Assembly: GCF_004138165.1 (NCBI RefSeq)
Contig: NZ_RYFF01000043.1
Location: 1 to 45,373 of the forward strand
DNA from: Candidatus Chloroploca sp. Khr17
GTDB lineage: Bacteria; Chloroflexota; Chloroflexia; Chloroflexales; Chloroflexaceae
Direction: 5' to 3'
DNA: 45,373 nucleotides
The notes beneath the pieces were generated by a model, which was given only the letters and a program-made list of their open reading frames with translations, was not told the origin of the DNA and did not search any database. Position 1 is the stretch's first letter; every line of letters begins with the position of its first letter. The position numbers were made by a program, and so were the translations under genes. Below are positions 39,981-45,373 of the stretch, one piece after another.

Positions 39981-40093
39981 GAGGGGGGCGCGCATAAACG
40001 AATACGTGCGTCACAAAGCCTGTTTTCGTTTATTCGTTCTCAGTATTCGTGGTCGGCGGCGCGACCGGAAAACGTAGGTCACACACTACTTAA
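39981..40093. mobile_element. Short element B, copy 4 (right part)
   Basis: From about 39981 the text CGTTTATTCGTTCTCAGTAT and CGTGGTCGGCGGCGCGACCG matches the right half of copies 2-3, ending ACACTACTTAA at 40093. Its TTA (40090-40092) is the stop codon of the gene on the minus strand. The left end is not clear. Confidence 0.6.
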
Positions 40094-40476
40094 CGCGACG
40101 ACTGCGTCACGGTAACCGGCGCAGGTCGGGCCGGGGCCACCACGACTTCGCGGAGGGCCGGGGCCGGGGCCGGGGCCGGGGCCGGGGCCGGGGCCGGGGC
40201 CGGGGCCGGGGCCGGGTCGGCAACCACAGGTTGCGTCACGGAGGCCTGCACGACGGCGGGCGTCGTGCCAATGGCTTGCAGCGTCGGAATGGGCGGCGGG
40301 TTGAGCAACCACGCGGGTGGCGCACTCACGACTGCTGCCACGGGCGCGGCAACCATTTCTGGCGTGGCCTGGCTACTCAAGGTGGCCCAGCCACCAAGCG
40401 TTGCTGCCAGGGCAGCGGCGCTGATCATCAGTTTCACCCCTTGCGTACGTTGCCCCTGTGCTTGCGGCTTCTTCAT
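40090..40476 (-). CDS. Membrane-anchored Pro/Ala-repeat protein
   Basis: The 128-residue protein has an N-terminal membrane helix (about residues 15-33) and a long PAPAPA stretch encoded by about ten copies of a GGGGCC hexamer (40157-40214). Its last codons and TAA stop come from element B copy 4, so the original C-terminus may be lost. GGAGGAGG precedes the ATG, five bases after the PepSY gene stop. Function unknown; probably a periplasm-spanning linker. Confidence 0.55.
   Translation of the reverse strand: MKKPQAQGQRTQGVKLMISAAALAATLGGWATLSSQATPEMVAAPVAAVVSAPPAWLLNPPPIPTLQAIGTTPAVVQASVTQPVVADPAPAPAPAPAPAPAPAPAPALREVVVAPARPAPVTVTQSSR
40157..40214. repeat. GGGGCC hexamer array
   Basis: About ten uninterrupted GGGGCC units inside the Pro/Ala-repeat gene, encoding alternating Ala and Pro on the minus strand. 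Such an array is prone to slippage, and changes of six bases keep the frame. Confidence 0.9.
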
Positions 40477-40481
40477 CGTGA

Positions 40482-41264
40482 TTAGTCCTCCTCCGACTCG
40501 CGCTCACCCTTGATCTTGGCATAGATCACCTGACCGGTGGTGGCATCAACATAGATTTCACTCTCATCGGTGAATTTGACTTCATAGACGAGGACGCCGC
40601 GCTCTTGCTCAAGTTCGGTCTTGCGCACCGTCCCACCTCCGGCATAGAGCATTGCCGCCTGTGCCGCCTCTTCGGCTGTGATTTGCCCACCCGCTGTTGC
40701 ACGGGGCGTTGTGCTATCAGCAAGCACTGCCGCGCTCTGCGCATCAAGATAGAGTGTTCCTTGATCAAGCACAACCTCATAGGCGGCAACACCCTGATAG
40801 CTCACCACCTCAGGGGTACGGAGCAGCGTCGCCCCTGGAACGCGCTCGAGCGCGAGTTGCTGCGCCTGCTCAGGCGTGACGGCGTAGGTGATGGGTGCCG
40901 CTGCGGGTGCCGCTGCGGGTGCCGCTGCGGGTGCCACTGCGGGTGCCACTGCGGGTGCCGCTGTCACGGCCTGATCGGCGGCAGGAACGGTCTGTTGGGC
41001 CATCTCGGCTAGTTGCTGATTCGCCTGTTCCAGGCGGCTATTTGCCTCGGCAAGTGCCTGCTGGTACGCTGCCTCACGCTCACGGATCAAGGCTTCAACT
41101 GTTGGATCAAGTGTGCCCTCGGTGGCCTGTGCAGGTGCGCTAGCCGTTGTTGCCGTTGGCACCACAGCCGTCCCGCTACTCAAACGATTTGCCAACCCTC
41201 CCACCAGCACCAGCACGAACGCCGTCAAACCTGCTGCAATTATCAACATCGTACGCTGAGTCAT
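40482..41264 (-). CDS. PepSY-domain membrane protein
   Basis: The 260-residue protein has one N-terminal membrane helix (residues 6-26), a coiled-coil/Ala-rich linker with an APAAAPAAAP repeat encoded by a 12-base unit (about 40905-40960), and two PepSY domains: about 135-190 (VTPEQAQQLALERVPGA) and 205-260 (ITAEEAAQAAMLYAGG, IYVDATTGQVIYAK). PepSY domains often inhibit proteases or accompany redox membrane proteins. ATG 41264 is chosen for its AAAGG spacing. Divergent from the two-component genes, which may control it. Confidence 0.8.
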   Translation of the reverse strand: MTQRTMLIIAAGLTAFVLVLVGGLANRLSSGTAVVPTATTASAPAQATEGTLDPTVEALIREREAAYQQALAEANSRLEQANQQLAEMAQQTVPAADQAVTAAPAVAPAVAPAAAPAAAPAAAPITYAVTPEQAQQLALERVPGATLLRTPEVVSYQGVAAYEVVLDQGTLYLDAQSAAVLADSTTPRATAGGQITAEEAAQAAMLYAGGGTVRKTELEQERGVLVYEVKFTDESEIYVDATTGQVIYAKIKGERESEED

Positions 41265-41312
41265 GTTACACATGCCTTTCTTTTTTATAGGATCTGCGGC
41301 TTCAGGAATCTC

Positions 41313-41365
41313 GCTTGTGCTGGCGAAAACAGCCAGCTTCGCAGGCCGTTTTCGCCAGCACAAGC
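41313..41365. promoter_or_regulatory. 18-bp inverted repeat in the divergent promoter region
   Basis: GCTTGTGCTGGCGAAAAC (41313-41330) and its exact inverse (41348-41365) flank a 17-base loop between the PepSY gene and the response regulator gene. It may be a terminator-like dyad or a binding site. A TATGAT -10-like box for the response regulator lies at about 41511-41516. Confidence 0.45.
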
Positions 41366-41537
41366 ATGGATTTGGAGGGCGTTAGCCCTGCTCCTCGACC
41401 TTGCGCCGCAGGCCATTTCATATCTCACAAGGTAAGCATACCCTTGCAACCTGAAGAGATGCTTAAAGTGATCCGCCAATCTTCCAAGATTTTTCCAAGC
41501 TTTGTGCGGTATGATGCAGGTAAGCTGAGGAGGAACT

Positions 41538-42221
41538 ATGCGTGTGCTGGTGATTGAGGATGATCAGCGTCTTGCCCGCCTGGTGGCGCGGGTGTTGCGT
41601 GAGGAACATTATCAGGTTGATCAGGCTCACGATGGTGAAGCCGGGCTCGATCTGTTGTTGCGGGGCACCTATGATGTGGCGATCGTTGATTGGATGCTGC
41701 CAGGTCGTGACGGGCCTGCCATTTGTCGTGCAGTACGCGCAGCGCGCCTGGCGACGGCGTTGCTCTTGCTGACCGCCCGCGGTCAGGTTGAAGATAAGGT
41801 GGCTGGCTTCGACAGCGGGGCCGATGATTATCTGGTCAAACCGTTTGCCTTTGAAGAGTTGCTGGTGCGCGTGCGGGCGCTCAGCCGTCGTTTTCAATCG
41901 GCGGCACCGTCGCTTGATGAACTGCGCAATGGTGAGCTTGTGCTCGATCTGCGCAATCATACGGCCCGGCGTGGGCTACGCTCGCTTGATTTGACCCCCA
42001 CCGAGTGGAATCTGCTCGAATATCTGCTGCGCAATGTCGGCCAAACTCTTGCCAAACAGCAGATCCTCGATTATGTCTGGTCGTACGAACAGGATGTGCA
42101 ACCACAGATGGTTGAGGTCTATATCTCGTATCTGCGGCGCAAGCTGAATGCTGCCGGCGAGCCCGATCCGATTGTGACGGTGCGCGGCGTTGGCTATCGG
42201 CTGGAGGTTGACCGTGTTTAA
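41538..42221 (+). CDS. OmpR/PhoB-family response regulator
   Basis: The 227-residue protein has a receiver domain (phosphoacceptor Asp51 in VAIVDWMLPGRDG; Lys in LVKPFAFEELL) and a C-terminal winged helix with LTPTEWNLLEYLLRN and VEVYISYLRRKL. It is probably activated by the kinase encoded just downstream. The start follows GAGGAGG. Likely targets are the divergent PepSY/ApbE genes, by position only. Confidence 0.93.
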   Translation: MRVLVIEDDQRLARLVARVLREEHYQVDQAHDGEAGLDLLLRGTYDVAIVDWMLPGRDGPAICRAVRAARLATALLLLTARGQVEDKVAGFDSGADDYLVKPFAFEELLVRVRALSRRFQSAAPSLDELRNGELVLDLRNHTARRGLRSLDLTPTEWNLLEYLLRNVGQTLAKQQILDYVWSYEQDVQPQMVEVYISYLRRKLNAAGEPDPIVTVRGVGYRLEVDRV

Positions 42222-43785
42222 GGGCTTACGCCTGCGTTTGACGCTGCTCTATATGCTGACGGCTCTGCTGTTGGTCGGCCTGGTTGGTGGTGGGGCCTAC
42301 CTGGTGGTCGCCCGCTATTTTCAGGGCATCACCGATCTTGCGCTGCAACACAAGATGGCCCACGAGTTTCATGCGCTGGCCGCGCCTCTTCCGCCTGATC
42401 TTGTTCCGGCTGACCGCGATTGGTCAATTGTCCGTAGTGAACTCGGCCTGGTCCCCGATCTTCGCCCCGCTGATCGTCCCCTGACAACAGAGGATGCCGC
42501 ACGCCTGGCGAGCGCTGCGTACCAGCAGAGCGAGGTGCGCCGGATTAAAGCAGAGACCGAGCGCGGGCAGACGGTCTTTGAGGTGGAGTTTGAGGATGGA
42601 ACCGAGCTGATGGTGATGAGCGACGGGACGATCAGGGACGATGACGGGGATGATGAGTCGCGTTCGGTACCAGCGCCTACTTCACCGACGACAAGTGTCG
42701 ATGCCTTTGCGTCGGTGGCGTATGATGCCGAACTTGCGGCGATTTTTGTGCTGCCCCTTGATGCGACCGGGCGCGTCCTCTTTGATCCCAATCCATATAT
42801 GGCGCCGATTGCCCCACAACGCGAGGCGCTTGACCAGGCGCTTGCCAACGGCAGCGATGTCCGCACTGTCCAGACGGCTGATGGGCGCGAGGTGCGTCTG
42901 TTGACCTATCGGCTGACGCGCACCGATGGCCCGGTCGCACTTCAACTAGGGCGCGTGCTCAGCGATCAGGCGCGGGTACTCAATCAGTTGCTGGGCAGCC
43001 TGCTGGGCCTGGCCTTGCTGAGTGTGGTTGGTATCGGTTTTGCCAGTTGGTGGCTTACCGGCCGTGCGCTCCAGCCAGCCCAGGAGGCGTGGCAACGGCA
43101 ACAGCACTTCATCGCGAGCGCTAGCCACGAATTGCGCACTCCGCTGACCCTCATTCGGGCCAGTACCGAAGTGGCGCTGCGTGGCACGCCAGCGGATGAT
43201 CAAGACCAGCGCGAACTGCTCGGCGATGTGTTGACCGAGAGCGACCATATGGCCCGCCTGGTTGACGATCTGCTGGTACTTTCGCGGCTCGACAGCGGCA
43301 AACTTCCGCTCAACATCGCCCCCGTTGAGTTGCCGCTGTTGCTCGGCGAGATCCAGCGTCAGGCCGCACGCCTTGGCCGCGAACGTGGCCTTGCCGTCCA
43401 AGCAGGTTCAATCCAGGGGCGTATCAACGCCGATCCCGATCGCCTGCATCAAGTCTTGCTCATCCTGCTCGACAATGCGTTGCGGCACACCCCCGCTGGT
43501 GGCACCATCACGCTTGCCGCCGAACCCCAGGGCAGCAACATCTGCGTAACGGTTCGCGACACCGGCAACGGCATCGCCCCGGCTGATCTCCCGCACATCT
43601 TCGAGCGCTTCTACCGCGCCGATCAGGCCCGCGGGCGCGCCGAAGGCAACGCCGGCCTGGGCCTCGCTATCGCCAAAGCCCTGATCGAAGCAATGGGGGG
43701 CAGCATCGGGGCGACCAGCACCGTCGGCCAGGGCACCGAAGTGTGGGTGCGGCTCCCCGTGTCTCATCGGACGCCACCTCTATGA
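42214..43785 (+). CDS. Sensor histidine kinase, EnvZ/PhoR type
   Basis: The 523-residue kinase starts at GTG 42214 with GGAGG six bases upstream, overlapping the response regulator stop. Two membrane helices (about 8-32 and 255-280) flank a ~220-residue extracytosolic sensor region that includes a PepSY-like pattern (AASAYQQSEVRRIKAETERG, VFEVEFEDG). HisKA carries SASHELRTPL (His near 310), then the HATPase with DTGNGIAP and GLGLAIAKALIEAMGG. It forms a two-component system with the preceding gene. Confidence 0.9.
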   Translation: MFKGLRLRLTLLYMLTALLLVGLVGGGAYLVVARYFQGITDLALQHKMAHEFHALAAPLPPDLVPADRDWSIVRSELGLVPDLRPADRPLTTEDAARLASAAYQQSEVRRIKAETERGQTVFEVEFEDGTELMVMSDGTIRDDDGDDESRSVPAPTSPTTSVDAFASVAYDAELAAIFVLPLDATGRVLFDPNPYMAPIAPQREALDQALANGSDVRTVQTADGREVRLLTYRLTRTDGPVALQLGRVLSDQARVLNQLLGSLLGLALLSVVGIGFASWWLTGRALQPAQEAWQRQQHFIASASHELRTPLTLIRASTEVALRGTPADDQDQRELLGDVLTESDHMARLVDDLLVLSRLDSGKLPLNIAPVELPLLLGEIQRQAARLGRERGLAVQAGSIQGRINADPDRLHQVLLILLDNALRHTPAGGTITLAAEPQGSNICVTVRDTGNGIAPADLPHIFERFYRADQARGRAEGNAGLGLAIAKALIEAMGGSIGATSTVGQGTEVWVRLPVSHRTPPL

Positions 43786-43941
43786 CCGTCAGACGTAACT
43801 GTTCACCCTGCTCCTGGGAGCGCGGGCGGCCCGCCCGCTCTAGTCTGGATGCGGGCGAGCCAGCGCAGATGCTTGTCATTCGCCCTCGCATCAAAAAACC
43901 CTCTGCGCCTCTGCGCCTCTGCGTTAAAACCTCTGCGCCTC

Positions 43942-45021
43942 CTACAACGCCTTCAAATCCGCCGCGCTCAGCCCGTACAACCGCGCCACCCGCTCGTCGA
44001 TCTCCTCAGGGGCCTTGCCCAACGAAACCACCGCGCCAGCGACCTGATAGCGGGCAAGATAGTCACGCCACATCGGGCTCAACTTGGGCGGACAGATCAC
44101 GAGCGTATTGCTTTGCTCACTCTCCTAAAAGATGCGCGCCACCGCCGTTGCCATCAAAGTCTTGCCGAGGCCAACCACATCACCGAGCAGCACCCCCTCG
44201 CGGCGCTGGAGATAGCGCGCTGCGAGCCCGACTGCCTCAGCCTGAAAGGGCAGCAGGATGTCACGCAGATCGCGGGGCAGCGTAAACGCGCGGGTGCCTT
44301 CGCGGGCATCCTGCGAGAGATAGTAGGCCATCTTGAGATGGACGTGGTAGGGCGCGATCACCCGGTCAGCGGCCCAACTGGTTTCGATCAACTCCGCGAG
44401 ATCAGCGGAAATATCGAACGCCAACGGATCATCCCAGCGGTCATCGAACCAGTGTTGCAGCTTGTGGGCCGCGTCCTGCTCGACCACATCCACATTCAGT
44501 TCACCGTGACCACTGAGGCCCGAAAAGCTGAGGTTGCTACTCCCAACAAACCCAATCAGGGGCGTCATCGGATCATCGCGTTGCACCAGATAGAGCTTGG
44601 CGTGGAGCGGATGGCGCAAAAAGAGCTTGACGCGCAGCTTGCGTGCCCGCAGTTGCGCCGCCAGGACATGCAGCGTAGCGCGGGCCTTGGAAGAGGGCAC
44701 CCCAAACTCAATCTGTTCGCGAAAGCTCTGGGCGGCCTGCCGACGCAAGCGGGCCACCGTCGGGCCATCGAGATAGCCCTCGCCCTCACGCGGCAGCCGC
44801 TGCAACGCCCGCATCACCTCGTGCTCGGGGCGTTGCATGCCCACCAGCAGACGACAAAACTGGTCATCAGTGCCCGCAAAGCGCCCCACAAGATCCGCCA
44901 GTGCATCCCAACCACGCAGATGGAAATAGCCCACCGCTACATCAAGGCGATGGCTGCGTTCCAACATCGTACGCAGCGTCGGGAGCAAGGGCGTCGTGAT
45001 GTTATCGAAGATCGTAGGCAT
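43942..45021 (-). pseudogene. PLD/SNF2-type helicase, truncated, with amber codon and methylase-like tail
   Basis: From ATG 45021 the reading frame encodes a PLD-like domain (HAKLYLVQRDD with HxK, GFVGSSNLS) and then the SNF2 helicase start with Walker A DVVGLGKTLMATAVARIF. A TAG at 44125-44127 interrupts it; CAG would restore the family's ARIFQE. The same frame continues with TLVICPPKLSPMWRDYL, helicase motif Ia, then joins EEIDERVARLYGLSAADLKAL, a tail seen on N6-DNA methylases. The gene is thus broken and fused by deletion. Confidence 0.7.
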
Positions 45022-45373
45022 AAGCACCCCGCCAAGAATATCCGATTTTACACCCAAATCCCTTGCGCTTTTTTGCTTCCTCGCGCCTACGGATCCATTG
45101 TAACACTAGTTAATACCAACTGAAATTGAACACTCCGCATAGGCGTTGTCGCCAGAGCGCGTGGGAACGCCATGCGCGGCAATCTGCAATCCAAAATCTG
45201 CAATCTGAAATGGTATAAGCCGCGCCGCTTGTTTTGACGCACAGACGCAGAGGCGCAACCGGGTGCCTTGCCCCTACCGATGAAACCCCTTGAAGGGAGA
45301 CCGATACACATTAGGGACTACGCAGTGGCATCAGGACGCGCCCCGTCGCGCGGGCGCTTCGTCATGTCGGTCT
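45022..45373. other. Right-hand edge without a recognised gene
   Basis: No supported coding region. The text contains AATCTGCAATC-type short repeats (about 45180-45210) and a CGCAGAGGCGCAA fragment akin to repeats near 24200 and 43900. A gene may begin beyond the right edge. I see nothing else in it. Confidence 0.4.

Noticed and set aside
40157-40214. Non-coding G-rich structure element
   Set aside because: The hexamer array lies in frame within a protein gene and encodes a Pro/Ala linker; a structural role was not needed to explain it.

Overview
The window looks like a piece of a high-GC chromosome from a filamentous Chloroflexota bacterium (class Chloroflexia is my best guess). This is inferred from gene style rather than a marker gene. 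The clues are a lipoprotein with a long Thr/Ala/Pro linker, Pro/Ala-rich membrane proteins, a 1.5-kb-residue-scale multi-PAS sensor kinase, a split hut pathway, Uma2 and AbiEii-type genes, and many short non-coding inverted-repeat elements. I see no rRNA, tRNA, CRISPR array or complete transposase.

Layout. 1-2.1 kb: a TetR regulator and an atypical SDR, behind a promoter carrying a perfect 19-bp palindrome. 2.2-3.4 kb: an acyl-CoA dehydrogenase, then three stacked inverted repeats. 3.6-6.9 kb: a tight operon of a small membrane protein, an EamA transporter, an MBL-fold hydrolase and a LysR regulator. 7.2-9.3 kb: a secreted alpha/beta hydrolase lipoprotein and a GyrI-like protein. 9.7-10.7 kb: a two-gene AbiEii-type nucleotidyltransferase module. 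10.7-15.6 kb (minus strand): the most interesting locus, a RiPP cluster. In transcription order it encodes an asparagine-synthetase-like cyclase, a 54-residue precursor peptide, an HPr-kinase-like protein, a sulfotransferase, a CxxCxxCC cluster protein and a PqqD-type recognition protein. It resembles lasso-peptide loci but has no visible B2 leader protease, and hairpins sit at three of its gene junctions.

15.6-18.9 kb is a mosaic: a short element with terminal inverted repeats, GC-rich tandem repeats, a methyltransferase, a MazEF-type module and three tiny hydrophobic ORFs. Three long fold-back elements separate these genes. Their ends match the R''/R' boxes of integron attC sites, so this may be an integrase-less cassette cluster. 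19.0-21.2 kb: an Rrf2 regulator, two membrane proteins and a methyltransferase, followed by an exact 94-bp fragment of the RiPP cyclase gene. 21.5-24 kb: a P-type ATPase with a PNGL motif. 24.4-27.9 kb: three overlapping membrane-associated genes and a hydrolase gene. 28.1-36.7 kb: a frameshifted Uma2 gene, hutI, a very large hybrid histidine kinase on the opposite strand that overlaps hutI tail to tail, and hutH. 36.8-43.8 kb: an NAD(P)H oxidoreductase; then ApbE, a ferric-reductase-like membrane protein, a PepSY protein and a Pro/Ala-rich membrane protein, divergent from an OmpR/EnvZ-type two-component system. 43.9-45.0 kb: a PLD/SNF2 helicase broken by an amber codon and joined to a methylase-like tail, a relic of a defence or restriction locus.

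Short non-autonomous repeats recur throughout. A ~160-bp family with AGTAGT-type ends occurs at least five times, and in two cases its end supplies the stop codon of the neighbouring gene. A ~195-bp family with GGGCGATTGCATCTT ends occurs twice. The RiPP cluster, the small-ORF cassettes and the broken helicase suggest an actively rearranging accessory genome around conserved metabolic genes.
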